From Promicromonospora iranensis (GTDB taxonomy: Bacteria > Actinomycetota > Actinomycetes > Actinomycetales > Cellulomonadaceae): 64,000 nt of DNA. The stretch covers positions 100,211-164,210 of the forward strand of contig NZ_JAJQQP010000016.1 of the NCBI RefSeq assembly GCF_028994805.1, read 5' to 3'. Position numbers and translations under genes: made by a program. Under the pieces are notes generated by a model. That model saw only the letters and a program-made list of their open reading frames with translations. It was not told the DNA's origin and ran no database searches. Shown here in pieces: positions 43,869-52,513 of the stretch (within the stretch, counting starts at the first letter, position 1; each line of letters opens with the position of its first letter).

Positions 43869-44690
43869 ATGATCTCTGAGTCCGTTGTCCGGTTCCGGTC
43901 CCTCGATGGGACCGAGCTCGTCGGCGATCTGGCTATTCCTGAAGAAACGCCGAGCATAGGCGTCGTTCAGGTCCATGGCGGCGGGGTCACCCGCCACGAG
44001 GCGGGGTTCTTCGACCGCATGGCGGCTGGTCTAGCAGCTTCAGGCGTCGCCGCGCTGCGGTTCGACATCCGCGGACATGGGGAATCCGGCGGACGGCAGG
44101 AAGAGCTCACGCTCGCCGGCGTCCTCAACGACATTCGCTGCGCGTTGGATTTCTTGCGTGAGCGGACTGGTGTCGAGCGCACGAGCCTGGTCGGACAGAG
44201 CTTTGGCGGCGGGATCTGCGGGTACTACGCCGCGAAGCGCCCGGACGAGGTCGACCGGCTGGTGATGCTTTGCCCCCAGTTGGACTACAAGAAGCGGACG
44301 ATCGACTCACGCCCGTACTGGCACAACGACCAGATCAGCGAGGAGAAGGGCCGCCAGCTGAGCGAGCACGGTTACATCGAGCACTCGCCGACGTTCCGGC
44401 ATGGGCGAGCCATCTACAACGAGCTCTTCTGGCTCCAGCCTCACACCGTGCTTGGTGAGATAGAGGCGCCGACGCTCATCGTTCACGGGACTGGGGACAC
44501 CCTCGTGCCGATCGACACCTCGCTCGCCGCGATGTCGCAGCTGAATGCGGCCTCACGGCTAGAGAAGATCGAGGGAGCCCAGCATGGGTTCGCCGTTGAT
44601 GGTGATCCCACCTACCTCGATCGGCAGAGCCAGGCCTGGCAGGCCGACGTGATCAAGACCGTCACCAGGTGGGTCACGGCGACGAACTGA
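43869..44690 (+). CDS. Alpha/beta hydrolase
   Basis: A 273-residue serine hydrolase of the alpha/beta fold. The oxyanion HGGG is in VVQVHGGGVTRHEAGFF, the nucleophile elbow is LVGQSFGGGI at about residue 117, the acid is probably the Asp in LIVHGTGDTLVPI near 218, and the His is in GAQHGFAVDGD near 243. RFDIRGHGESGG is the usual strand before the elbow. No signal peptide. GAGGAG precedes the ATG. Substrate unknown (dienelactone-hydrolase or acyl-peptidase-like). Its 3' end overlaps the convergent regulator gene by 17 bases. Confidence 0.85.
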   Translation: MISESVVRFRSLDGTELVGDLAIPEETPSIGVVQVHGGGVTRHEAGFFDRMAAGLAASGVAALRFDIRGHGESGGRQEELTLAGVLNDIRCALDFLRERTGVERTSLVGQSFGGGICGYYAAKRPDEVDRLVMLCPQLDYKKRTIDSRPYWHNDQISEEKGRQLSEHGYIEHSPTFRHGRAIYNELFWLQPHTVLGEIEAPTLIVHGTGDTLVPIDTSLAAMSQLNAASRLEKIEGAQHGFAVDGDPTYLDRQSQAWQADVIKTVTRWVTATN

Positions 44691-45984
44691 GCGCCTGACT
44701 GAGCTGTTCGACGGCAGGGCTCGAGCGCCAACGCAGCAGACCGGTCGCTGCATCGTTCACCACGCGACGTGTGCGGCCCGACCCTGTGTGCACGGCAATG
44801 TCCAGCGCCTTGAGTGCGGTGGTTGCAGCGTCGTTGGGCAGCCCGGCACGGGCAAGAGCCACTGATCTGCGCGCGCGGAAGAACCCGCTGTCGCGGGTGG
44901 ACAGGCTGGGCGCGCTCAGGGCGCCGTCGTAGAGTTCCACGGCCCGCTCGGGTTCCCCTGCCTCGATCCAGCACGTCGCTTCACGGACGTGCAGAACAGC
45001 CTGGTGATCGGGAGCCGTCTCGCGGGCGCGCCCGATCGCATCGTCGACGTCGACGCGCTGACCGGTCATCAGCTGCCCCTTCGCTCGCTGCAGGATCGCT
45101 TCAGCCTTTCCCAGTGCGGTCAGCTGCCACGGTCCGCCCAGCGCAGCACGCGCGAACCCGAGGACGCGGTGACCGTCGCCGGCGTCGTAGGCCATCTGCG
45201 ACTTGCGCATTAGGACGTATCCCTGCATCGCCGCGTCCTCGCAGAGTTGCGCGTACTCCATGGCCTGGTCGTACCAGTAGGAGGCCTTGGCGCCTTCAGC
45301 CAGATCGCGGAAGAGCCAGCCCGCGAGTTCGGCCGCTTCCGCGGCGAGCGTGAGCGCTGCGCCCTGCGTGTGGTCGGGGACGTCGGGGAGCACCGACCGT
45401 AACCCCGCAACGACACCGAGAGTGGTGGGCAGGGCGGCGGCAGCGCCTGACCGACCGTCGACCGCCTTGGCCGTCTCGAGCTGGAGTCTGAAGACGTCGA
45501 TCAGGCCGGCATCGGCGAACCGTCGTGGATCGGAGAACCCGAGCCGCACCCGCTCGGTCCACTCCAGCGAGATGTCCGCATTCGATGCTGTCGGCTCTGG
45601 CGTAGGTCGCAGCGTGCCCACGAGCCTCCTCTCGGCGGGCGAGAAATGCACCAGGTCGTCGTCGTCAACAAGGTCGGCCACCGTACATCCGTGGCCGAAG
45701 GCCAAGACGAGCCCAGCGAGGTTTTCCAGGCTGGGCCGGGTGCCACCATGGGGCCAGGATTCCCACTTGGAGATGCGGGTTTCGTCGATCGTGGCTGTGT
45801 TTGCGGTCCGGTACGCCTGGACGGTCTTCCACTGGTCCCAGCCCAGCGCATATCGCCAGGCGGTTCGAGGTCGGGCACCGAAGCGTCGCTCCATCTCGAC
45901 AGCGATCTGCGCGACCGGAACGCGCTCGGCCTGCAGCTGACGCCGCACCTGTTCGCGTTCTGCCTTTCCGCTCCGTGCCATCAT
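44674..45984 (-). CDS. HTH (XRE-like) regulator with TPR-like C-terminus, second copy
   Basis: A 436-residue protein. Residues 1-110 resemble an actinobacterial HTH region (QIAVEMERRFGARPRTAWRY, then ISKWESWPHGGTRPSLENLA, in which ISKWE is the XRE recognition-helix signature). The remaining 300 residues are helical repeats with the pattern of TPRs (GRARETAPDHQAVLHVREAT). It is paralogous to the gene at 46890-48455, especially in the first 110 residues. It is the last gene of a five-gene leftward operon, nine bases after the phosphotransferase gene. Confidence 0.75.
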   Translation of the reverse strand: MMARSGKAEREQVRRQLQAERVPVAQIAVEMERRFGARPRTAWRYALGWDQWKTVQAYRTANTATIDETRISKWESWPHGGTRPSLENLAGLVLAFGHGCTVADLVDDDDLVHFSPAERRLVGTLRPTPEPTASNADISLEWTERVRLGFSDPRRFADAGLIDVFRLQLETAKAVDGRSGAAAALPTTLGVVAGLRSVLPDVPDHTQGAALTLAAEAAELAGWLFRDLAEGAKASYWYDQAMEYAQLCEDAAMQGYVLMRKSQMAYDAGDGHRVLGFARAALGGPWQLTALGKAEAILQRAKGQLMTGQRVDVDDAIGRARETAPDHQAVLHVREATCWIEAGEPERAVELYDGALSAPSLSTRDSGFFRARRSVALARAGLPNDAATTALKALDIAVHTGSGRTRRVVNDAATGLLRWRSSPAVEQLSQALSSSP

Positions 45985-45993
45985 CGGCCCTCT

Positions 45994-46893
45994 CTATAGC
46001 CCGATCCAGGACTGAGACCTGTTGCCGGTACGGATTCCTTCGAAGCGCTGCCTGAGCGCAGCCAGGTGCGGTTCGGACTCACCCGCGCGGCGCAGCGGCC
46101 CGCTGAGCTGGACTAGGTCCCGCATCTGCAGCAGCAGGTCGAACGATTCGTGACGTGCCATGTCGTAGCCGTAGGTGTCGGCGAACTCCTGCACCCAGGC
46201 GGTCTCCCGGCCGTAGCGAATCGCGGCGTGCCAGGTGGGGATGAGGTCGATCTCGCGAGGGCCGAGGCTGACGTTGTCCCAGTCACCGAGCATGACCCGA
46301 TCTCGATCCCACAGGAGGTTTCCGGCCCAGCCGTCGCCGTGGACCATTCCATGGCCCAGCGGCCAATGAGCGGCGGCAATCTGGTGCTGGACGGCGTCGA
46401 CCCGGTCTCGAAGCCACTCGACTTCTTCGTCGGACAGGCCGGGCAACGGCACGTTCTGTGAGAGCACGCGCCGAAGTGCACCGAACGGTTCCCATCTCGG
46501 AAGTTCGATCGGGGGCATCGGCAGGTCGTGGAGTCGTCGCAGCAGGTCGGCCAGGTGGGCCGATCGGAACGGCGGCCCGTCGTCCGGTTGGGGGTAGTAC
46601 CGCCAGAACGACGCGGTCAGGCCGCTGTCCAGCTGCACGGGAGGTGCGTCCTCGACAGGCGCCGTCGCTGGGTAGGCATGCTCGTTCACGAGCCACCGGG
46701 TCACCTCCTGGGTGATCCCGATTGCGGGCGCGGTCTGCCCGACGTTGATCCGGACCACTGCATCCAGCGCGGGCAGGACGAACACGGCGTTGCTGTAGTG
46801 ATGAACGAGCCGAGCTCCAGCCGCAGACATGCCCCGGGCACTGCACGCCAGCTCAAGTTGGTCCCGCAGGCTCTCTTCGGTGAAGTCCTTCAT
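45994..46893 (-). CDS. Aminoglycoside-phosphotransferase-like kinase
   Basis: A 299-residue kinase of the APH/choline kinase family. Brenner's catalytic motif HGDGWAGNLLWD is at about residue 190 and the metal-binding DFG equivalent is GDWDNVSLGPREIDL at about 207. The N-terminal lobe has the small beta-sheet (HHYSNAVFVLPALDAVVRIN, with Arg in place of the usual ATP-binding Lys). The substrate is unknown; many such proteins phosphorylate small hydroxylated molecules, and some confer antibiotic resistance. The start overlaps the upstream regulator stop by four bases. Its place beside a probable antibiotic cluster makes a self-protection role worth considering. Confidence 0.8.
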   Translation of the reverse strand: MKDFTEESLRDQLELACSARGMSAAGARLVHHYSNAVFVLPALDAVVRINVGQTAPAIGITQEVTRWLVNEHAYPATAPVEDAPPVQLDSGLTASFWRYYPQPDDGPPFRSAHLADLLRRLHDLPMPPIELPRWEPFGALRRVLSQNVPLPGLSDEEVEWLRDRVDAVQHQIAAAHWPLGHGMVHGDGWAGNLLWDRDRVMLGDWDNVSLGPREIDLIPTWHAAIRYGRETAWVQEFADTYGYDMARHESFDLLLQMRDLVQLSGPLRRAGESEPHLAALRQRFEGIRTGNRSQSWIGL

Positions 46894-48455
46894 GCCAGCG
46901 TCAGAGGGGCAGCAACGGTGGTACCGAGGACCGTACGGATCCGCTCCTCGAACTCTGGAAGTCCGGGAACGCGGCCGAAGGCCGCCACCCGCCGACGAAC
47001 GCCCTCTACCGCGGCAACTCCGCGAGCGCTGGATAGTGCGGCGGCCGTCGGCAGGACGGCGTGGAGCAGGGCCAACGCCCTGTCGAGATCTCGACCACGC
47101 GCAACGTCGCCGGCGCCGGCGACGTAGGCGCCCGCGATCGCTGCTGCTGCCAGGACATGCCGGCGCTGCATCGCCACATCGTCGACGAGGACCGTCGCCG
47201 CCAGTTCTTCGACGCGGTCAAGGCGCCCGAGGTCGACCGCGGCGTAGAGCGCCTCGGTCTGCAGCTGCGTCTCGGTGAAGAAGGCGATCCAGGGCGGATC
47301 ATCCCGTGACGACTCGCCGTCGAGCGCGACCTCAGCCGCGAACATCGCCGAGTCGGCGCCCGCCGCATCGCCGGCCTTGGCAGAAGCGCGCGCGGAGAGC
47401 GCCAGCGACCGTGCCAAGACTCGTGGCGATCCAAGATCCTGGGCAGCCTCGACAGCTGCGTCAGCCAGTGCTGTGGCATGCCCGACCTCGCCCAGGTGTA
47501 CGGCCTGGATCGTCATGTCGCCAAGAATGTGAGCCCCAAGGGCCTGGTTTCCCGCCGCCTTTGCCAGACGCAGTGCCTGGACGAAGTAACGCTGGCCGGC
47601 ACCCTGCTGCCCTGAGTCGAACGCCATGAACCCTGCGATGTCGCACAGCCGCGCGACAGCGGCCAAGAGATCGTCCCGGCCGGCCTCGTCGCGTCGAGCA
47701 CGCAGCAACGGGCTCACCGATTCCTGCAGGTAGTGCCGCAGGGTCGACCGTGCGTACCCGCCCCCGAGCCTGTGGTCGGTCTGGGCGAACGCGTCAGCCA
47801 TCACGTGGATGCCAGAGATGTCAGACGGGCGCACTGATCGTGACCCCCCACCAGGAGCGGGTTCGTCCGACGGGTCGTAGCGCCAGTGGAGCATCGCCGC
47901 GTCACCAGTCGCAGCAAGCCAGGGCGCCTGGGCAGCCGACGGCGACGTATCAGCAGCCCACATCGCCGTGACCGTGGTCATCGTCGCAGGCAGGTCCCGC
48001 TTCCAGTCTGAACCCGGATACGGCGCGCCTGACGCGACGGCACGGGGCTCGGCGCTCGCGGCGGGGGACGGGCTGTGTTCTACGAGACCGAGAAGCTTGC
48101 GCACAGTGGGAGAGAAGCTGCGCAGGTCATCTTCGTCGACGAGATCGTTGACCTTGCATCCGTGACCGAAAGCGAGCGTCAGGACCACCAGGTTCTCCGG
48201 GGTAGGGCGGGATCCACCGTACGGCCAGGACTCCCACTTCGAGATGCGGGAGTCGTCGATCTTGGAGGTGGGGTCCGCAGAGCGGTACTCCTGGACGGCC
48301 TTCCACTGTTCCCAGCCCAGCGCATACCGCCATGCCACGCGTGGCCGCACCCCGAAGCGGCGGCCCATCTCGACAGCGATCTGTGCGAACGGCACGCCGT
48401 CGGCCAGCAGCTGCCGGCGGACCAGTTCGCGCTCGGCCTTCCCGCTCCGTGCCAT
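46890..48455 (-). CDS. HTH (XRE-like) regulator with TPR-like C-terminus
   Basis: A 521-residue regulator. The first 115 residues parallel the paralogue at 44.7 kb, with MARSGKAERELVRRQLLADG and ISKWESWPYGGSRPTPENL. Residues 200-515 are helical repeats of TPR type (GAHILGDMTIQAVHLGEVGH). The middle linker is Pro/Ala-rich. Such proteins are usually cluster-situated regulators in actinobacteria. The start shares one base with the toxin stop (TGATG) and the stop overlaps the kinase start (ATGA). Confidence 0.78.
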   Translation of the reverse strand: MARSGKAERELVRRQLLADGVPFAQIAVEMGRRFGVRPRVAWRYALGWEQWKAVQEYRSADPTSKIDDSRISKWESWPYGGSRPTPENLVVLTLAFGHGCKVNDLVDEDDLRSFSPTVRKLLGLVEHSPSPAASAEPRAVASGAPYPGSDWKRDLPATMTTVTAMWAADTSPSAAQAPWLAATGDAAMLHWRYDPSDEPAPGGGSRSVRPSDISGIHVMADAFAQTDHRLGGGYARSTLRHYLQESVSPLLRARRDEAGRDDLLAAVARLCDIAGFMAFDSGQQGAGQRYFVQALRLAKAAGNQALGAHILGDMTIQAVHLGEVGHATALADAAVEAAQDLGSPRVLARSLALSARASAKAGDAAGADSAMFAAEVALDGESSRDDPPWIAFFTETQLQTEALYAAVDLGRLDRVEELAATVLVDDVAMQRRHVLAAAAIAGAYVAGAGDVARGRDLDRALALLHAVLPTAAALSSARGVAAVEGVRRRVAAFGRVPGLPEFEERIRTVLGTTVAAPLTLA

Positions 48456-48838
48456 CAGATTCCCCTGTCCGGCATTGCTGACCGGCGCGGGGCCGTGAGC
48501 GTCTTGAGAACCGTATGGACCCGCTCGACGAGCCGGTCAGAATAGGGCGCCGAATCCACGCCGCGAACAACCTGGACGGGCATCGCCCGCACCTGTTCGC
48601 ACACCGCTACTTCCGGCGTGCCATCGGTGTCTGCATTCATCCGGACATGGGTCTTCCAGCCTCGGTCGACGCTGGTCAACGGCACCGCGATCACGAGCTC
48701 CATGGCCTGATGCTGCTCAGGGTGGGATAGCACCAGCCACGCCCGATCACCGGCCTGCTCAAGCTCGCCCAGGGGATCCTTGCTTACCCACAACCGGTCG
48801 CCCCAGTAAATGTCGCTCAGCTCCGCCCGGTGCCTCAT
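48455..48838 (-). CDS. MazF/PemK-like toxin
   Basis: A 127-residue protein of the MazF/PemK/CcdB fold, an mRNA interferase family. Matching segments are GDRAWLVLSHPEQHQAMELV, then the conserved AVPLTS strand-turn and THVRMN, and PEVAVCEQVRAMPVQVV with the usual EQxRAM signature. It starts within the antitoxin stop (ATGA), as in type II toxin-antitoxin operons, but continues by a one-base overlap into a regulator gene. The YWGDRLWV start is longer than in classic MazF. Confidence 0.8.
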   Translation of the reverse strand: MRHRAELSDIYWGDRLWVSKDPLGELEQAGDRAWLVLSHPEQHQAMELVIAVPLTSVDRGWKTHVRMNADTDGTPEVAVCEQVRAMPVQVVRGVDSAPYSDRLVERVHTVLKTLTAPRRSAMPDRGI

Positions 48839-49083
48839 TGTTCTCTTGCCTCGAGCTGCGACACGTGGTCCTCGGCGTCCACTAGTCCGACGACGTTGTG
48901 GACCTCTTGCCGATACTCCTCGTCCGGCACCTGCGCATTCACTCCGGCCCAGAACTGACGTTCCCGGTCAGCGACGAGCAGTGTCTCGACCGCGCGTCCC
49001 AAAGCTAACCCGCCGTGGGCATCGGCGTAGGCCTTGAGCTCACGGTGCACGGTGGGCGAGACCTTGATAGTCGTCTGCGGCAT
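48835..49083 (-). CDS. Ribbon-helix-helix antitoxin
   Basis: An 82-residue protein beginning with a ribbon-helix-helix DNA-binding region (TIKVSPTVHRELKAYADAHG) and ending with an acidic helical tail (EVHNVVGLVDAEDHVSQLEA) suited to neutralise the toxin. The ATG at 49083 starts directly with the ribbon (MPQTTIKV); the frame reaches 49101. It is the first gene of the leftward operon and probably represses it by binding the palindrome at 49112. Confidence 0.75.
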   Translation of the reverse strand: MPQTTIKVSPTVHRELKAYADAHGGLALGRAVETLLVADRERQFWAGVNAQVPDEEYRQEVHNVVGLVDAEDHVSQLEAREQ

Positions 49084-49111
49084 AGGGCACAAGGTACCCA
49101 ACGGTAGCTAC

Positions 49112-49125
49112 AGAGGTATACCTCT
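49112..49125. promoter_or_regulatory. 14-bp perfect palindrome, probable antitoxin operator
   Basis: AGAGGTATACCTCT is perfectly symmetrical and centred 36 bases before the antitoxin start. Half-site-like copies (GGTACCCA at 49093 and GGGTATCTC at 49130) flank it. Ribbon-helix-helix antitoxins normally repress their operon from such sites. Confidence 0.55.
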
Positions 49126-49148
49126 TGGTGGGTATCTCTTGGCTGTCG

Positions 49149-49238
49149 TGCAGAAATTTGCACCTGGAGCAAGTTTTTGACGCGAATCGCTGTGTTTGCC
49201 CAGGTCGTTGGCATTTGAGGCCGCTGCAGAACTTTGCA
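49149..49238. promoter_or_regulatory. Two near-identical imperfect palindromes, 76 bases apart
   Basis: TGCAGAAATTTGCA (49149-49162) and TGCAGAACTTTGCA (49225-49238) share 13 of 14 bases, and each has inverted TGCA ends. They lie in the divergent promoter region between the regulator operon and the biosynthetic operon. They are candidate binding sites for one of the HTH/TPR regulators. Confidence 0.5.
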
Positions 49239-49330
49239 TCAACGACCGGGTTTCTGCGCCCCCTCTCGCGTGACTCTGTATGACACGGGCCGACCCTGGC
49301 CCTGGGTACAGCCAGCACAGGGAGACACAG

Positions 49331-49633
49331 ATGACGCAGACACTCGAGAGGGCATCCCTCAACAACGTGCTCACTGCTGTGGTTCAGATCCTCGACGTCG
49401 TCGGCGAGGAGCAGATCGGTTCGATGACGTTCTCCAGCGGAGCGGTCATCGCGATCCAGCCGTCGCATCTGGAGCAAGGCGAAGCCATCGCGAGGGCTCT
49501 TGGCCTGACATCGTTCATCGAGCACACGTCTGTGGTGCCGGCGGTGACTGACTGGTCTGGGACCTGGGCAGGAGCCGGGCAGTGCGAGATCCATGTGCGC
49601 GGAATGCGGCCCCGCGGAGCTGCTGTCTCATGA
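49331..49633 (+). CDS. Small protein, first gene of the biosynthetic operon
   Basis: A 100-residue soluble protein with a helical start (LNNVLTAVVQILDVVGEEQ) and beta-rich middle (GSMTFSSGAVIAIQ). No family is recognised. GGGAG lies upstream of the ATG. The stop overlaps the start of the next gene by four bases. It has no leader/core look of a RiPP precursor and no signal peptide. Confidence 0.6.
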   Translation: MTQTLERASLNNVLTAVVQILDVVGEEQIGSMTFSSGAVIAIQPSHLEQGEAIARALGLTSFIEHTSVVPAVTDWSGTWAGAGQCEIHVRGMRPRGAAVS

Positions 49634-49968
49634 CCGTACGTCTGACAGACATCGCAGGGGCTCTGCACTTCGTCTCTTACGGGTGCGACCCCGGCGTGCT
49701 CAATATGAATGTGAGCCTGGAGCCGGGCGACCTCGCCAGCGCCACATCTGAGCACCTCGTGCTGGAGATCATCGCTGCTTCGATCGTCGATGCTCGACAG
49801 CTCGCCGCCCAGCACAAGCTGGACCCGGATCACGCGCGCGCTTCCCGGCTCAGTCCCGGCACCTTGATGTGGTCCGGCTGGATTACCAAGCAGACCCCAA
49901 GGACTGCGGGCCGCGGTGTTCGGTGTGTCCTGTACGCACACCCAGCGTCACTCGGAATGAACTCGTGA
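49630..49968 (+). CDS. Small protein of the biosynthetic operon
   Basis: A 112-residue soluble protein with mixed alpha/beta pattern (GALHFVSYGCDPGVLNMNV, then LVLEIIAASIVDARQLAAQH). It is coupled to both neighbours by four-base overlaps (ATGA at its start, GTGA at its end). No family recognised. Confidence 0.6.
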   Translation: MTVRLTDIAGALHFVSYGCDPGVLNMNVSLEPGDLASATSEHLVLEIIAASIVDARQLAAQHKLDPDHARASRLSPGTLMWSGWITKQTPRTAGRGVRCVLYAHPASLGMNS

Positions 49969-50336
49969 GCGGCGTTCGGCCGACAGCTCTCGCATACGTG
50001 AGCGGCCCTTCCGAGCAGGCACTCGATGACCAGCGGAACGTCCTCAGGGCGTATGCCGCCGCCGAAGGCCTCGCTCTCGAGCCCGATCTGGCCGACCCGA
50101 GCGACACGCTCACCATCAGCCAGGTCGTCGCGGCGGTGCAGGCCCGCGGCACACGGATAGTGCTGATCGCCGCCGGTGCACACATGGCCGAGACGCAGGC
50201 CCGCATGACGCATGACCTCGAGCCGTACGGCGCGGTGTGCGTCGTGATCGGCCGGAGCCACCCCGCAACTCCCCAGCGCGCAGGACGGCTCGCGAACGAC
50301 CCTTTCCCTCGCCAGCGCCAGGCGGTGCCGGCATGA
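49965..50336 (+). CDS. Resolvase-like N-terminal domain protein
   Basis: A 123-residue protein that resembles only the catalytic domain of serine recombinases: ALAYVSGPSEQALDDQRNVL corresponds to the strand and helix around the active-site Ser, with RAYAAAEGLALE next and RGTRIVLIAAGAHMAETQ as the following strand and helix. The Arg residues that normally accompany the Ser are not obvious and no DNA-binding domain follows, so it is probably not a recombinase now. The GTG start overlaps the upstream stop (GTGA), and the stop overlaps the HAD start. Confidence 0.55.
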   Translation: MSGVRPTALAYVSGPSEQALDDQRNVLRAYAAAEGLALEPDLADPSDTLTISQVVAAVQARGTRIVLIAAGAHMAETQARMTHDLEPYGAVCVVIGRSHPATPQRAGRLANDPFPRQRQAVPA

Positions 50337-51193
50337 GCATTCCCGGACTCCAGGACGTGGACATGACAACGACGCACGACCGCAGCCGCCGCCGGTCAGC
50401 GCTGATCGCGCTGGACATCGACGGAACCATCGCTCATCCCGGCACCACGGAGATCTCGGACGCAGTACGTGCCGCCGTCGCCGACGTACTCGCCGCAGGA
50501 CACCACGTGGTACTGGCCACGGGACGATCTCTGGTCGGAGTACTCCCTGTTGCGCGCCTGCTCCAACTGGCCGAGGGCTGGATCGTCGCATCCAACGGCG
50601 CGGTGACCGCCCGCATAGCTCCCCAGGCCTCCGGCGGATACCAGCTGCACAACGTGCAGACCTTTGACCCCAGACCGGTGGTCCGCCGCGCCCGGTCCGC
50701 TTACCCAGGCGTACAGATCGCAGCCGAGGAGGTAGGCCGCGGCTACCGCGTCACGCGCATGTTCGCCCCGAGCGAGGTCAACGGAGCCCAGCGGCACGTC
50801 GACGCCGACCAGATCGCCGACCGGCCCACGACGAGACTGATTCTCCGTTCGCCAGGAATCACGGCGCTGCGCCACAAGCTCCAAGCCGGTGGCGTGACCG
50901 TGAACCCCTATGGCCCTAACTGGCTGGACGTCACACCGCCTCACCTCTCCAAAGCCACCGCCCTGGAGAACATACGGACCCTCCTCGACGTACACGAGCG
51001 GCGCACGACCGCCCTTGGCGACGGGGTCAACGACATCGAGATGCTCACCTGGGCAAACCGTGGCGTCGCCATGGGACATGCTCCCGCCGAGGTCCTCGCC
51101 GCAGCCGGCGACGTCACCGCCACCCTCGCGGAAGACGGCGCAGCCGCCGTCCTGCGCTCGCTGCTGCCCGAAACGATCCCCGCGGTGCGGTGA
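50333..51193 (+). CDS. HAD-superfamily hydrolase, Cof type
   Basis: A 286-residue Cof-type phosphatase, paralogous to the one at 20.1 kb. Motif I is ALIALDIDGTIA at about residue 22, motif II VVLATGRSLVG, motif III Lys in HLSKATALENI, motif IV ALGDGVNDIEML. In the context of the cluster it may remove a phosphate from a modified nucleotide or sugar phosphate. Coupled to the upstream gene by ATGA. An ATG 10 codons later is also possible. Confidence 0.85.
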   Translation: MSIPGLQDVDMTTTHDRSRRRSALIALDIDGTIAHPGTTEISDAVRAAVADVLAAGHHVVLATGRSLVGVLPVARLLQLAEGWIVASNGAVTARIAPQASGGYQLHNVQTFDPRPVVRRARSAYPGVQIAAEEVGRGYRVTRMFAPSEVNGAQRHVDADQIADRPTTRLILRSPGITALRHKLQAGGVTVNPYGPNWLDVTPPHLSKATALENIRTLLDVHERRTTALGDGVNDIEMLTWANRGVAMGHAPAEVLAAAGDVTATLAEDGAAAVLRSLLPETIPAVR

Positions 51194-51248
51194 CTTCCTG
51201 TCTCGCACCGCTCGAAGAGTTCCCGCCGATCCCTAGGAGTGCAGCGAT

Positions 51249-52502
51249 ATGACAACCGAGACGGATCCCTACTTCCTCACCAACGACATCTACGCCGACA
51301 TCGAGAACGTGGAGCCGATCGGCTGGGTAGAGATGCCGGACGGCCTGCGGGCAGTCATGGTCACGGACTACGCCGCCATCAAGGAGATCGGGACCCACCC
51401 GGACGTGTCCCGGGACGCCGCGGCGCACTGGCCCGACCTGCGGGCAGGAAACGTGCCGGCCGACTCACTGGTGGTGCCCTGGGTCACCAACGCTGGGCCG
51501 TTCAGCGCCTATGGCGCGGAGCACCGGCGTCTGAAGAAGCTGATGACGCCGGCATTCACCCAGCGCCAGATCGACAAGCTCGAACCGATGATCCACGAGA
51601 TCGTGACCGGAACTCTGGAAAAGATCGCGCCGTCGGGCCCGCACGACAGGCGCCATGTCGAGCCCCTGGACCTGCGCGCTGGATTCTGCTTCCCGGTGCC
51701 GATCAGGACGATCGGTGCAGTGCTCGGTGTCGACGTCGATGACGAACAGGACCTGTTCCCTGTCATCCGGGCGGGGGCGGACGCTCTGTTCGACACCAGC
51801 ATCAGCCGCGAGGAGCTCGGGGCCGCGTTCATCGGGCTGATCGGCGCGATCGACGAGCTCATCGCCCGCAAGCGCGCCCGTCCCGATGACAGCCTGACCA
51901 GCGCCCTGATCCAGGCCAACGAGGACGGCGACACATACACGGCTGCGGAGATCGCTGAGGTGGTACGGATCCTGATTGTCGCCGGGTACGAGACCACGGT
52001 CAATCTGCTGGACCAGTGCGTCTTCCTCCTCCTCACCCACCCGCAGTACCTCGCCGCAGCCCTCGCAGAGCAACCTGGCTCGGACGCCGCGGAGAAGGCC
52101 TGGGAAGCGATCATCGACGAGGCCCTGCGCCACTCGTCTCCTGCGAACGTCGTGCCGATGCGGTTCGCCATCAAGAACATAGTGATCGCCGGGTTCGAGA
52201 TCCCCGCGGGCGCACCGATCCTGGTGTCCTTCGCGGGCGCCGGCCGGGACCCGAAGGTTCACGAGGCTCCCGACGTATTCGACCCGACCCGCACCAAGAA
52301 GGACCACCTCGGATTCGGGTACGGGCCTCACCGCTGCCCCGGTGCCGCGATGGCGATCGCAGAGGCGAAGTTCGCGCTGCCTGCGCTGTTCAGCCGGTAC
52401 CGCCTCACGTTGGTCGAGGACCCCGCTGAGATCCCGGCGAACGACGGAATTATCACCAACGGCCACGCCCGTCTGCTGGTGACCCTCGAACCTAACGCCT
52501 GA
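51249..52502 (+). CDS. Cytochrome P450
   Basis: A 417-residue bacterial P450 with all key elements: HRRLKKLMTPAF (C-helix), I-helix AGYETTVNLL with the acid-Thr pair, ExxR in DEALRHSSPANVVPMRFA, and the heme loop FGYGPHRCPGAAMAIAE with Cys363 as thiolate ligand. Soluble and cytoplasmic; needs a ferredoxin partner, which is not encoded here. It should hydroxylate or otherwise oxidise an intermediate of the cluster product. GGAG lies upstream of the ATG at 51249. Confidence 0.93.
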   Translation: MTTETDPYFLTNDIYADIENVEPIGWVEMPDGLRAVMVTDYAAIKEIGTHPDVSRDAAAHWPDLRAGNVPADSLVVPWVTNAGPFSAYGAEHRRLKKLMTPAFTQRQIDKLEPMIHEIVTGTLEKIAPSGPHDRRHVEPLDLRAGFCFPVPIRTIGAVLGVDVDDEQDLFPVIRAGADALFDTSISREELGAAFIGLIGAIDELIARKRARPDDSLTSALIQANEDGDTYTAAEIAEVVRILIVAGYETTVNLLDQCVFLLLTHPQYLAAALAEQPGSDAAEKAWEAIIDEALRHSSPANVVPMRFAIKNIVIAGFEIPAGAPILVSFAGAGRDPKVHEAPDVFDPTRTKKDHLGFGYGPHRCPGAAMAIAEAKFALPALFSRYRLTLVEDPAEIPANDGIITNGHARLLVTLEPNA

Positions 52503-52513
52503 ACGCACGTCAC

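Noticed and set aside
49331..49968. The two small proteins as RiPP precursors
   Set aside because: Both look like folded alpha/beta proteins without leader/core pattern, signal or Cys/Ser/Thr-rich core.
49965..50336. Active serine recombinase
   Set aside because: Only part of the catalytic domain is present, the accompanying Arg residues are not evident and the DNA-binding domain is missing.
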